A stretch of 64,000 nucleotides of DNA. Source: Formicarius rufipectus (taxonomy: Eukaryota > Chordata > Aves > Passeriformes > Formicariidae). The stretch spans positions 1,370,758 through 1,434,757 of the forward strand of contig VXAU01004384.1 in the NCBI GenBank assembly GCA_013399695.1. The letters are read 5' to 3'. The translations under genes were made by a program, and so were the position numbers. Numbering within the stretch: position 1 is the first letter of the stretch; each line of letters starts with the position of its first letter. Shown in pieces: positions 23,638 to 36,240 of the stretch. The notes below the pieces were generated by a model that worked only from the letters and a program-made list of their open reading frames with translations, did not search any database and was not told the DNA's origin.

Positions 23638-26600
23638 NGAAATAGCAGGCTGTAGGCACTGCCTGTGGCTTGCTAGCCTTGCTTCTTGTGTGGTCTGTGC
23701 AGACTTTATGATTTATTCAGCTAATGGGAAAGGAGCATGACCCCCAGTGGCCACAGAAAGAGAGCTGCATGTGGGTTTAATGCTTTCACCACAAAAATGT
23801 CTGCTATGACTAAGCTGTGTGGCTGAAGTCACTGTCTGAATGGTGCTAAAAAGGAACTTAGGCATTAAGTGTGCACTATTTACTATAGATTGGCTCTTGG
23901 GATTAGGCCAAGGGTTTCTTACTCAGTTTCAAAGAATAGCATGGAAGCTGCTAGGAAAATTAGAGCTGTGCAATTTATTTTTACCAGTCTCCCCAGTGAG
24001 TGACCCAGTGAAGGATTTGCCTCATAACACTTTTTTTCATCAGTTACCAAAGAGCAATTCAAAATGTACTGGTTTGTTCATGTGTTTTACAGGGCTTATT
24101 GTTTACATTTTCCCATCTCCTACTTTTCTTCATGTTAACATGACTTTCTAACCATATTTTTCTTCATATATTGCTAAGAACTGTAAAGGAAAACATGTTT
24201 GAACAACATTTAAGCATCAATGCTTGAGACTGGTTACGCTGCTATCTCTGATTAAAAGAATGGAGCTGTGGGCTAGATTTAGGAGTCTGCCCCTGTCCTT
24301 GCTCTAGAGAATGGCAAACCACATATTCTTCACTGAGAGAATTGATACCATCTGTTTTGTTATGGCCACACTGCCACTAGTTTTACTTGATTTTGTTGAC
24401 TTTTATGGGCAGGTCAATGTTGTCTGTGTCTCTTTTACCTGCTAATAACTGATCATCTTTGTATGGATGTATTAAAAACAAAACCACCACCACCACTACC
24501 TATACTGAGAGAAAAAAAGGAAATGTTTTGTAGTCTTTAAAAGGCATTTAGAAATTCTCTTTTCCCAGCACTAATATCTTTCTTCATGCTTCTATGGAAC
24601 CCAGTGGAGCATTAAAAATTAATCACAAACACTTTGCTGGTAGTTTTGTTTGTTTATCTTCAGAAGAATGTTCTTTGCTATCTGAAAATGGTGAGCAAAA
24701 ATTTTAGAAACAGATATACAAGAGAATGAGGAGGAATAAAGATACACAGCTCTAGGAACTGACATTCCAGGTTCCTTCTGGCCTTCCACAGTTAGATCTT
24801 GGTCAGCTCCAGCAACTATGAGGCAATCCAGTATATCTGAAAGGAAGATGTGTTATTAGTAATTTAGTTATAGAAAACATGTAGAAAAAGAAAAAAAAAA
24901 GTAAAGTATAAAATCTATTATGTTCCTTTAATATCAAATATCTGACAAGGTAAAAGTGGGCATTTTTTGTCACTAAGTTTTTGTAAATCGGAAAAATTAA
25001 AATTGAATAGGTATTAGGTAAATAACAATACTTTCTTTATATGTATGTCTTTGCATTTTGTCTTGCAGTCTTGTAGATTTTTGTCTTGTAGGCAAAGTTT
25101 TAAAATCCAGATGACAAGTCGTAAGTTCCTAAATTCTACTGCACCTGGGCATCAGTTTCTTTAACTGATGAGAACCAAGAAAACAGAAGTCACTGCAGTC
25201 AAAGAGTACTAAAACTGTTTTGCAGTTTTGAAATTCAGGCCATTTTTACTTATAAATAGTATTGGGAGAAAAAGTCACACAACACTTGGTTTCGCTGAAA
25301 GTAGAATGTGGACATCACTTGAAAGATTATAGACACAGTAAAATATGGGGAATTATTCGGTGAAAAATACTTAGTTGAGAAAGGCCAGATATTTTTACAT
25401 TTTGAAAAGAATATATTTCCATTTTGCATTTTTAAACAGTCTTGCCTATTTGTAGTACTTCTGTTGTTATAGTGAATTACGAAATGTAATTTGTATCTTG
25501 TGAAATGAAACCCCTGAAAATAAGTTGTTACACTGAAACAGTTTTCAAAAATCCTTTTTCCCCTTAGGAACTGAAAGAAGTTATTCATACAGTTTTATTT
25601 CATAATCTTAAGGTTTGAAATTTTTGCTTGACTCTGGTTTGAAGTTTATCCTTCCTGTCCAGTTTTCTGGAGTGTCTGAAATAAGGTTAGAATTCTCAAG
25701 GTGGAAGACTTCCTGCTGTACTTGGCTTATTCCTCATTCTTGCACCACCAGGAAGAAAAAAGTGTGAAGAAATGAGCAGAGATGCTGTTATCTAAGCACA
25801 GCAATTTGTGAAAATGGAGCGAAGGCGTTCTATAGTAGAGGATTAGGCCTGGTTTTAACCTTATAAACGTTTTTATTTCCTGCTTAGAGGAGGGCTCTGA
25901 CTTCATGCTGCCCTGTAACCCAACACTAGAATGATGTGGTGATTGTACCATAAGAGAATTTGGAAAGCCATAGCTTTGGGTTATGCAGAGCATATTTGCT
26001 GGGCTGCTATACATTGTGGAGAAGTTCCCCTCTGCAGGCTATGGGGGAGGGTAAAGAGAACTGTACAAGAGCAGTGGGAATAATAATAATATTAAAAGTC
26101 TGCTTACCTACAGCAAGCAAACTGGTGTGTGTGTGTGCAGCACAGATGCCTTGTCAGCAAGAGGCGAAGGAGAGGACAGCTGTATGTGTCTGGTGTGCAG
26201 GTGTTTCAGCTGGTATTCACACTGTCTACTGGCAAACAGATTTTTGGTATTTTTTTTTAATTTCTTTTTCTGGTGGAGGAGGAAGAGACAGTGGGAGGTA
26301 AAGAAAGAAGAGGGATCACCCACAGTCATTTCCCAGAATGGAAGAGGAGAAAAGCAACACATCAGCTCAACCCCTGTTTACACATATAACTGGCTCAACT
26401 TTCCTTTGCAAGTATAAATCAAACGGTACAGACTTGGGATGTTTTTCTCTCTCCTGTGAAGACAGCTTCTTCGTTTTTTTGACTTATGAGGATTGTGTTA
26501 GTATTCCAGAAGTTCTGCATTGCAAGCTGTAAATTTGATTCTGGACTTTCTTGACTGAAAACCTCAACTTTCTCTTCAGTAGATTTCTTTTTTCCTGGCA

Positions 26601-28378
26601 AGTCACATAATGTCTTCTGTCACTAAAAACTTCTTTGGGGACACAAAGTGGCTACACACATTCAGTAGACTTAGATCCTTCCTTGGGAACATCTTTTTCT
26701 GAAGATAGTATTTTCCAAATTATCATGACAGCACCTGCCTTCTGTGAATAAAGTATGAAGGGCATGGAGAAGTTCTTGGAATTTATGAAATTCTTAGTAG
26801 CGATTGACAGCTGGTAAAAGCCAGAGTAGGCCTTGGGATATTCTCACCAAAGTCAGAATAAAGAGCAGCTCAGTGAAGTTGTAGGCAGTTGTGTTTCGTG
26901 GGCTTAACTTCACTGGTCTGTGCAATTTAGGCTTTTGCTAATAAGGTCCTAGTATAAATTACTAGGGTCTGCCTTTACCCACATAAATATTGCAGTTAAA
27001 AGCTGTTTTTCCTAATTTCTCATTTTGTTATTTGGGGTTTTTTCTTTCTCCTCATGTAAGTGCAGCAGTCAGGAATTGGGTTTTTTATCTATGTTGGACA
27101 TATGCCATTTAGTCCTACATCTGTTCTCTGACAGTAGTCAGTTTCAAGTGCCTTAAAGGGGAGTGCATAGTGATGTAAATTATTATTGCTGTTATTTTAT
27201 TTGCCATAGTACAGTATTACTACCAGATGCCACTTAGGGGTTGCATCTGTCCTCATTTGGGATACACATTACACTGAAATCCTTTTTTAGATTTGTCAAG
27301 GCTGTGTTGAAACTGTAATGCCCCAGTGCTTGCTCATAGAGACCATAGGACTGATGTGCATGTTCATAGCATACAGAGTTTATAGAGTAGGACAAAGATC
27401 TCATCCATTTCATCAGCTACTGGTACTTTCATGTCACTTCATGTCATCTGTGCTCCATCTTGACTGTGGCTTGGTGCTTCATTTAAGTACCTGCCAGCCC
27501 TTACTGCTGGTCTCACAAAATGCTCAGTTTGCTATTGCTGTTTGCACAGTGATTATCACTTAGAAGAAAGAAAGTCACCACATGCGTCCTCAGTTTGTTC
27601 CCCTTTGGTTCCCATTCTATCAGCATCATTTCCCGTACAGATTGGTTTTGCTCCTAAGTCAAAGGGCAGAGTTTTCTCATGATTCTCTGTTAGCTAGTCA
27701 TAAGATCTGGAAGATTTTGATCTGACAGTTTATGGGAACATTGTCTTTGACTTCCATGTCACTGAAAGCTAAGCTAAGATGCCTTTGCTTGTTGGAATTT
27801 CTGATACAGTCTTAGAGTGGCTATTATGGTTAAATTATTGTAATAACAGAGCCAAGTCAGGCTCTAGGCTGTTTCTTCATCCTTGAGGCTTACTTTCCTT
27901 GTCAACAGAGCTGCTCTATTATTAATATCATACAGTAGTTTGTTGAACATATTTGGTGTAGCACAGATGTATCTTCTTGGACCAAACTGTAGTTAATAAT
28001 AAGTAACATATATGTCACATCACATAGGTGTCATTGTCCAGGAGGATGTCTTCTGAACAATTGGGAATTTTGCCCTCTATTAATAAATATGCTGACATAT
28101 TTAATTGTGTGGACATTACTGTGTATCATATAATTGCTTGAATTTATATAGGTCTTCAGGAGGCAAGTGGTTTGGGTGTTATTTTTGGTTCTCTAATAGA
28201 ATATTCTTGGGCATGTCAGATACTGGTTGTTATTTAATTTTCTCTCATTGCAATGTGTATATGAATATTCCCTAAACAGACAAGTGGTCTGTGCATCTTA
28301 ATACATTACTACTTGCCAAACGATGCTAGATCTTCAAATGAAAGTCACTATGAAAACTATTCTATGGATTTTTCACCT

Positions 28379-28418
28379 AATTTAGAATTAGTTGTTTTCA
28401 AATTTAGAATCAGTTGTT
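28379..28418. repeat. Tandem duplication of an 18-mer
   Basis: aatttagaattagttgtt (28379-28396) is followed 22 bp on by aatttagaatcagttgtt (28401-28418), 17 of 18 identical. A recent local duplication. Confidence 0.8.
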
Positions 28419-30650
28419 ACCGCTGGCAAATGCTAGATGCAGACCCTGATTCTCTAATTTCCACACATAGCTTATTGCATTTTTTTTGCTGTGCTTTTAA
28501 AAATATATTTTCTATTCACTGTATTCACTTTTTTTCTTGCTTTCTGTATACAGACATTTATGTCCCCTATGGCAATTTGCCAAGTGTATGCTACAGTCTC
28601 AGAATAGGATGATCACTTCATTCCCCCATGTGCCCTTTTGAGACTCTATTCTGCAGTATATAAGAGCAAAACTTTGTCTGTGAAAAGGAGGTTTTAAATA
28701 GACTTATGAAAAAGTGTTCTAAGAATTTGTCTTGAGTACTCTAAGAAAACTGCAGTTGGCTCGGAGGTTTGAAGCTCAGAACATTGTCTAATGCATTAAT
28801 CTTTCTAATCAATACCCTCTTTCTTTGCCAAAATATTTCACAAGAAATTGCACGATGCTGTGTATCAGCCGATTCTCACATTTGTCTTCAACTCTGTATC
28901 CCGGGTCACCGTCTCACCTGTTGCCCTTGTACTAGCTGCTTGTGGTTTTATCTCCCATCATCTCTGGTTTTTCCTGCATCTTCCTTTCCCTCCTGTCCAG
29001 GAGTTTCTTCTCCCTTACATTAGGTCTAGCACGTCATGCAGTTGTGTCAGTTCTGCAAACATCACTCATTCCTCCATGGGGGAAGACATGATTTTTCCAT
29101 TGGAGCAGATCACTGAATTGATTCAGCCAAGGGCCTCTGGATCTTTACATCCAAATGGAAGTGAGGAGAGGGAGAGAGTATTCATCTCATGGGCTGGGGA
29201 ATAGAGGGAGCAGGATTTCCCGTTTTGGCAGCCACCTGCAGCTAGACCAGATTATGTATAATGTCAAGCCACATTCTTAAACAACTCACAGTGTTTCTGA
29301 TCTAGTGAGACCAGAGTGTTTGATGTGCTTAGTGGAGATTTGACTTTTCAAATAGGTCTGGCAGCAAGTACTAAAAAGCAGGTGTCCTCCAGATTGGTGT
29401 ATGACTTATATAGCCAAGAGAAGGCTTCACAGAGGAGCAGCTACTAGAAAAAAAACAGTCATAAAACAAGTAAGACACCATTAGTTTAAATGGGCAAAAG
29501 TTCACAAAGGAAAGGACTTGGCAGCTTACACCAGTATTATTACTGGCTGAAAACAGATTTGAACTTTTTGGCAACAACAAATGTCAGAGAGTTGCATTCA
29601 AACAGGTGAATTTTATTATAACCTTTAGACACAAATAGTCACAGAAAATCAGTGTGGGTGTTCAAATCATGAGGACTGTCTGCAGCAGTGGGTAAAGACA
29701 AGAATCAGAGTATATGAAATAGTCATTATTTGAAAGTACAGGGAAGAAGTGAGGTTTGCCTAAGAATGTGTTACAGAAATTCAGTGGGAATTGGGTGCCT
29801 TCTTTACCCTTTTGAAAAGCCTCCAGCCAAGCTCCCTGAAATGACACTACTGAGGAAATGTGATCTTTCTCAGATCTGCTGAATGAAAACCTGTTCAAAG
29901 TGCGGGGAAGTCCCATATTTCAGGGCCTTAAGAGAGGTGGAGGAAGACAACTACCAAAGCAGAAAAGATTTAAAGGAAGAGAGAAACCACTGTTGTGTTC
30001 AATAAACATGAACTTTGGTTTTACAACACTGATGGAGAGCTGTCAACTGAGACTTTAAAATGACATTCGCTCTGTCTGAAAACTGAAGAAAACAATGGCA
30101 TGTTTTTCTAAGAGCAGGCTTTCACCAGTTTTTCTTTGTTGAAATCTGTTCTTTTCCTGCACTGCAGTAAAATGTAAAGCATAAACTGTGGTTCTGCGCA
30201 TCCTTTTCTTCAAAATGTAATGTAGCGATTCCATTTCTAGATACAGTATTGTATGTACTGCACTTGAGGTTATCCAATAATCTCTGTTCCCAATCATAAT
30301 AGAAATATTTGAAAATTAAGGTGTATGGTAATACAATTTCATATATTGAATAGACAAAGTTATTAAACTAAATGTATTTCATCTGTGCAGAATTTACAAT
30401 TTTGGTTCTCAAGCAAACACGGTGTGCAGCTGTTTTTTAACGTGCTTTCTATTTTGAAATGTATACTAATACATATTCCTGTCTTGTTTTTGTCCTGCCC
30501 TAGGACATCACTGGGGATAAATGATTTTATCTGAATGCACAATTTCCTACTGAGATACTTAAATAAACATCGGAGAGACTTGCATGTATGAAAGTGCCTA
30601 GGTACTCAGATTTGCATAGGCCAAGTCACTCAGAGTTTGTAAATTAAATT

Positions 30651-30680
30651 TTGGTTGGTTGGTTGGTTGGTTGGGTTGGT
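30651..30680. repeat. (GGTT)n microsatellite
   Basis: About seven GGTT units, the last interrupted by an extra G. It is not the vertebrate telomere unit TTAGGG. Confidence 0.9.
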
Positions 30681-30817
30681 TTTCTTTTTGTTTTGAGCAG
30701 AAGAAAGATTGTAATATGTCATCTGCTTTTCAAATAGTGATGTGATGTGTTTTGTTTGTTTGTTTTGGAAGATTTCATTGTTTGGGATTGGGAAGGTGGG
30801 TGTTTTTGTGCTTGCCT

Positions 30818-30844
30818 TGTTTTTGTTTTTGTTTTTGTTTTTTT
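30818..30844. repeat. (GTTTTT)n simple repeat
   Basis: Four G-plus-T-run units immediately upstream of the CR1 copy starting near 30845. Confidence 0.85.
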
Positions 30845-31016
30845 ACTGAGGGATCCTCAAACACTGGCACAGGTTGCCCAGAGAGGTTGTAGAGTCTCTG
30901 CCCTGGGACATACTTAAATACCCCTCTAGACAAAGTCCTGGCCAACCTGCTCTAGGTGATCCTGCTTGAGCAGGAAGTCCTCCGGAGATCCCTTCCAACC
31001 TCAGGAATTCTGTGGC
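30845..31016 (+). mobile_element. CR1 LINE 3'-end fragment
   Basis: Sense CR1 in order: 'actggcacaggttgcccaga', 'gaggttgtagagtctctgcc', 'ctagacaaagtcctggccaa', 'cctgctctaggtgatcctgc', 'gagatcccttccaacctcag' and an 'aattctgtgg' tail. About 170 bp remain, 5'-truncated. It still reads close to the family consensus as I remember it. Confidence 0.92.
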
Positions 31017-31019
31017 TTT

Positions 31020-32559
31020 CAGCTGGAGACTTACTTGTGGGTTTTTTTTTAGCTGGATGTTTTTCCTAGCACAGAGGGGAAAATAAGTAAAGCAAGGTAG
31101 AGTTCTAAAAATTGAAAGAGGTTTAAAAATTGAAAAGATGGCAGAAAGAAAAGTGAACAATGTGCATCCTGCTAAGCTGAGGGTTGATGGACAGATGAGC
31201 AGTAAGAGTTTGGAAGGGCAAGAGCACACACTGGCAAAGCTGGTCTTTCCACTATGGTGAAAAGGTTTGGAAGCTATTCATAATGAAGAAAGTATGGAGC
31301 AGTAATATTTTTGGTTAGTTTTTATTTAGCTCTCTGTGTGTTAAGATTTTTCAAGGACATTTCTTTCAACAACATCTAGTTTTCTGTTTCACCAAAGAGT
31401 GAGTCTTGTTTTTCTAAAAAGCTGGAAATGCTCCTTACTGTACATGGATTACTGATATTTCCAAAGCTGCTGACAGCCTCTGACATGCACAGATCCGTTG
31501 AGTGAGTCATAAAGCCCAGTCAGCTGAATCTTTTGCTTGCTCATAGGTGAGATTTAGTAGGTACTCGCCTTGTAGACTTTGAAAGCTGGCCAAGAGCTTT
31601 GACAGAAAACAATCTGAATGCTGCTGCTAAAATACTAAAAATGAAGCAACATTGAAAAATACTTTATAATTGAAATTTTTTTTGCTGAAAGGAGGTGAAA
31701 TGATGTTGTCAGGAAAGCCCTTTCACTAGTATATGGTGAGATTTGTAACTGAAGATTGTCTTTTGAAATGGCATTGAAGTGACATGACAAAGCCTTTGGT
31801 TTTTTGCTCTTTAGACTGAGTAGAATTTGCATTGGAGGGAGATTTATAACCCTCCCTTGAGAAGTCTGTTGGTCACCTGAGATGGAAGTACATCACACAA
31901 CCTGAATCCTCCTCTCTTTCTCTTCTTTTTTGTCTGTAACTGTGCAGTTAGGGGTTTGGTTGGAAACATAAAGATGGGTGATTTTAAAGATGGGTGTTTT
32001 CTTTCATGGTAGAGTAGGAACTTGGGTAAGTCAGTTACAGAAAAAACAGTTCATATATTCAGGGATATAAATTTCCTCTGCTATTAGTATGTTTTATTGC
32101 TTCAGAGCAACTGGATGGAACATTGCTGCAAATAGAGAGGAACTTTATCTCTATACAAGATTGCTAATGTTAACAGTCTTTTTGAAAGGCTGCAGTTCAG
32201 CGGATCTCAGTTTTGAAACCTATTAAATTATTTTGTGTTCTTCAATCATTCACTGTAGGTTTCTTTTTTATTAGAGCATTTTACACTTCAGAAAAATTAT
32301 CAGAGATTAAAAACTAACTATGTAGAATTAGGAACTTCATTCTCCAGTTGGTAGACTTTTGTTTCTTTGAACTATTAAATTATAGTAGGCTTGATTCTTA
32401 CTTAGAAAATTAACCATGTTTTAAAATTTTTGGGAATCTACTGCCTTTTTTTTTTTTTTNAGTTCCTAACACTAGTTGGTTTTAATGGGAATTAAGCAGT
32501 AGGCAAAATTTTAGATATTTTGGCATTTTAGATACTATGCCTCTGGTACAGTGGTGCAT
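31020..32559. other. Unannotated AT-rich stretch
   Basis: No gene recognised. The right part (32460-32559) may be a further, unrecognisable extension of the LINE relic on the minus strand. A T run at 32446-32459 ends in an N at 32460. Confidence 0.5.
32446..32460. repeat. Poly-T tract ending in an ambiguous base
   Basis: Fourteen T followed by N (32460). Probable homopolymer-length ambiguity. Confidence 0.85.
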
Positions 32560-33215
32560 TGAAAGTCTTTGTTATTCTTTGAAATTACCTTCTAATAACT
32601 GCCTGGATTTCACCTACTCATGCCAATAGTTTCTGGATGCCAAATACTTTATCAGAATAAAAATACTGGCGATGCCCAAAGGTTCAAGGTCAAGTGCAAA
32701 GTAGGACAGGAGAGGGAGGACATCATTTTCAAGTGCCTCTTGGTACAATAACAAGAGAAGACAGTAAGCCATTCATAAGGATTAAGGCTAATGGGTGAAA
32801 GTAAATTGTTTTAATTAGGTTTCTGAGTTTTAATCCAAAACAAAACTTGCAAGAGGCATACTGTAGATATCAGCATTTGATCCTACCCTATTAAATACAT
32901 TTTCCGCATCCCAAGAAAAAGCAGCAATGGGATCGTCATCATCTCTCACCTCTCATAATATCTGTAGCACTCTTCTTAAATTATCAGCTGCCTCCCTGCC
33001 TGGCATGAAACTGCCTTGATCTTGATTTACAATGGGGGTAATGCTTTTGTTTAGTCTCGTGGTTAGCCATTTAGTAAATATTTTTAAGACCACATTTAAC
33101 AAAGATACCGAATGATAGACCTTACATTTACTGAGACTTTATCAGGTTTCAGAGTGCATAGATTCTACTTCACTTTTCATTGATAATGGTATTACACCTT
33201 TACCTGGTTTTGTGC
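32560..33215 (-). mobile_element. L1/Tx1-type LINE relic: reverse transcriptase domain of ORF2
   Basis: On the minus strand, pieces of an L1-clade reverse transcriptase appear in the canonical order. KPGK lies near 33200. VSLLN (33108-33094) is followed in frame by LKIFTKWL and TTRLNKSITPIV. DQGSFMPGR (33021-32995) corresponds to the DQxGFxPGR block, then ADNLRRVLQIL. After a stop, WDAENVFN (32913-32890) is the decayed palm motif usually seen as LDAEKAFD. After a frameshift come CFGLK, then NGLLSS and PRGT (32773-32730), and in another frame LEPLGIA (32689-32669). The order and spacing of seven blocks make chance similarity very unlikely. CR1 reverse transcriptase has different wording. At least two stops and several frameshifts mean it is long dead. 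The endonuclease part, the catalytic FADD block and the 3' end were not identified. Confidence 0.82.
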
Positions 33216-36189
33216 AAGGCATTCTGGAGGCACCCTTTTAGGTTAATATAGGGTTTCTGACATATATCCCCTGCTGTTAGCCACCCTGTTCAGTCCAATT
33301 GCCAGACTGCAAGTTCTTTGCTATGCCAATAGTTTAAGTCAGTGTATACAAATACAGTTGTATATTCCTTTCAATTTGGTAAACATATGGCAGCAGAGAG
33401 CAATGCCCCAGTGGAGCTCAGAGAGAGGCAGGGAATAGCCATAAAATTTGGAAGAGTGGGCAAGATAAACATGTAATTTTTTGAGCACTCTCTATTGTGG
33501 TCCTAAATATGGTGTAGGCAAAGAACAGGACTTGTCTGCCTCCTAGTATTGTCAAGAGCTCTTCATGAGTCTAAAAAGATGTGGATGATCTCGACAGGGA
33601 CATGAATTTAGCACTTTACCATACCTGGCATTGTCCAAAAACTAAAAAACAACAGAAGTTTTCCTAGAGTGTGCAGTCTTTGAGACTCCAAGAAAAAAAC
33701 AAGGATTTATTTATCTGCTTATCTTCGCTTCCTGTATATCATTATTCAATGAGACGTGGATTAGTTTTGTTTGCTCTCAGTTCTGCCACATTTAGACCAA
33801 CTCCAAATGTGCATGTCCTCAAGTATGATAAAAATTCAGTTGAAAAAGTATAAAGTGAGTAGTGAAAGTTCTGAACATTTTCAATGACAATTTTTAATGG
33901 AAGTACTACTGCTTCTTCCAGGGCAAGTAGGTGCCAAAAGTGATGGTCAGACTTGTTGCCTGAACCCTGTATTAATGAATTTCAGCTTTTAACTATTGGA
34001 TATCTGGTTCTAAAAAAAGTCTGTAACATTTGGTTGTGTAAACAATAGCCTTTGCATCTAAAATGTTTATACAATGTAACAGCATTTTACAGTTTAAGAC
34101 CTTTTACTAGAACTCAGCCACTTGTAATGCATCACACTGATGTGTGGCTGCCTGACGGGACATACAGGCTCTCAGTGTTTGTTCACTCACCAAGAGGAAT
34201 ATGAAATACTTTTTTAAGCTTGGAGAGACACTAATGAAAATTGTGGATGTAGTCCTTTTGTCTTTATTGTAATTATAATTTGAAATTAAGATTTGCTTAG
34301 CAAACACATTCTTTCTGAAAGTACCCTTCAGGACTTATTCCTAGGGATGATCATGCATTTAGTGGTTCTTGAAAGAGTTAAACCCTTTACCTCTGTTCAC
34401 AAGACAAAGGGAAACCATTTGCTTTTAGAGTAATTCCTTCTATTTCAGCAGAAAACTGGGTGAGAGAACATACTATAATTGTGGATAAAAAGTAGCTAAA
34501 GGGAAGCTTCCTCCATTTTCTTGCTTTTCCTGCCAGCCTGCATAGCAGCTCCAACCTTCCTTTCCCTGGCAGGAAGGAAAAAAGAAGATGAAGAAAAAAA
34601 AGGCAGTGGATTCCTCAGCACAACTTCATCTGTTCCTTGAAGTTTAGCCACTGGTCTAATCTCTGAAAGTTTTTCCTGGCTTGTATTGACTTTCTACACA
34701 GACAATGAGCACTTTTTTAACCTGTCAGGAGCTGAATTGCTTGGCCTGCCATTGGGTTGACAGTGTGCTGCTGTTTCTTAGACTACTCTGTTTCTGAGAT
34801 GCAAGGCTGACACAAATCTGTACAAGGGCTGATTTTTTGAGTGCCCCAATGGAATCCCCTTCAACCGCTGTCTAGTTAGTAAGGTTCAGTGAATACTCAA
34901 GGGGAGATGCCTTGGCAATGGATTTTACTTTTTGCAGGAATTCTGTGTTGGAATTTTTAGTATAGGATGGCTCTGTTGGACTGTTTGCACTTTAAAAAAA
35001 AAATCACTCGGCTTGCAATTAAAGTTTTGTTTATGTTTCTACAGTATTCAAAGTTGTTCATCATCTATTGCCTATGCTCTTTATCATTCATAGGTCTGAG
35101 AGAGATGGAAAAGACCAGCTGTTTAAATTAACCCATCTCACATGGAGAGGAACATGCTGGAGGGCTCAGATGAGCATCTCTGCTCGCTGATCTTAGGGTT
35201 TAATTAGACTTCTTCAAGGGGCAGTGCTGAGGAGCTGAGATCTGCCCAGCTGGCTCAGTGGAGACCTGGAAGGGCTCTTCATACATAACCTCAGCATTAT
35301 TAGTTGTACATGCAAGTTCTATCAGCCTTCCTGCTCAAACTGAGAGTACCAGGACTGTGGGCAGGGGTGAAGGGAGGGAGGCAGGCAAGCCAGGAACAGA
35401 GACAGAAGCAGACCCAGTTCTTAAGAACGAGTAGCACAATAAGGAGTGACATCTCTTTGTCCTGCCACAACTAATGTGCCCCCTAGTGCAGTATTTTCAA
35501 ACAGAAATGCATGCATACATCTATATAGATATATACATGCCCTTGCATGTGGGTGTAAATACAGGCTTCATGATTGTCAGAAGTCTAAAACTTGAAGGAC
35601 TGAAACTGTTGATGTGGTTTCAGAGGTTGAGTGTCACCCACATGTACCTGCCATACCATAACACACGTAATTCACGGTAGGATTTGACAGCTGACACCAC
35701 CCCCAGACCACGACTGCCCCCACCAGTGTCATACACGGGCTGCCTCTGCACCAAGCAGCAAGTGGCCTGTCCAAACTGACCTGCCTAACAATTGTGTGCA
35801 GTATTTGCTTTGCATTAAGCTTCTTGGCTCAATTAGTATCTGGACCTCATTGTGTTTAGCATTTTCCAAACACGCAGGAAGAATCTGGTTTCTGAAAATT
35901 TCATTTAACAGCATTCGGATTTTTCTTCTTATGTTTGTATGTGCTTATTTTGGGTTTGCAGGCTTTTTAGCCTCCTGTTTGCTCTATCAGTAACAATACT
36001 TTCTCATATCCATAGCAGGACTGAAAAGATCACTTTTCCAAAAGGTGGGATTATTTTGATATTTGCCTCACACTTACTGTTTGATTTCCTATTTCCCTGC
36101 TAACTAGTGGTTTCTTTAAATGCCATACTCTAAAGGAAGGTTGAACTTAAAATGCTGTTTTAACTTTTATCCTGAACAGCTTTAATTTC
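33216..36189. other. Unannotated AT-rich stretch
   Basis: No exon or transposon recognised. I searched the minus strand to about 35000 for the endonuclease half of the LINE relic and did not see it. A small palindrome (tctatataga) near 35519 is unremarkable. Confidence 0.5.
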
Positions 36190-36240
36190 CCAGTACTTGG
36201 TAACTTGCAGGATTGGGCCCATGCTGTAGAATTTACACAA
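36190..36240. repeat. Possible ancient amniote repeat remnant
   Basis: 'taacttgcaggattgggcccatgctgtag' resembles the end of a common amniote interspersed repeat ('aaggactgcaggattgggccc' in remembered wording). Short and decayed. Confidence 0.35.

Larger units (their letters stand above)
20977..30650. other. Unannotated AT-rich stretch
   Basis: Long stretch without recognisable exons or transposons. It contains homopolymers at 21390-21407, 22693-22713 and 23624-23637, a short CA-rich run near 24481, a (GT)6 at 26125-26136, a 27-bp-spaced duplication at 21643-21683 and a 22-bp tandem duplication at 28379-28418. The ORF at 28848-29204 (plus) overlaps another in a different frame and has no motif. 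Confidence 0.55.

Noticed and set aside
30651..30680. GGTT array as an interstitial telomere
   Set aside because: The unit is GGTT, not TTAGGG or CCCTAA.
30843..31229. Minus-strand 128-codon ORF
   Set aside because: It is largely the antisense of the CR1 fragment at 30845-31016.
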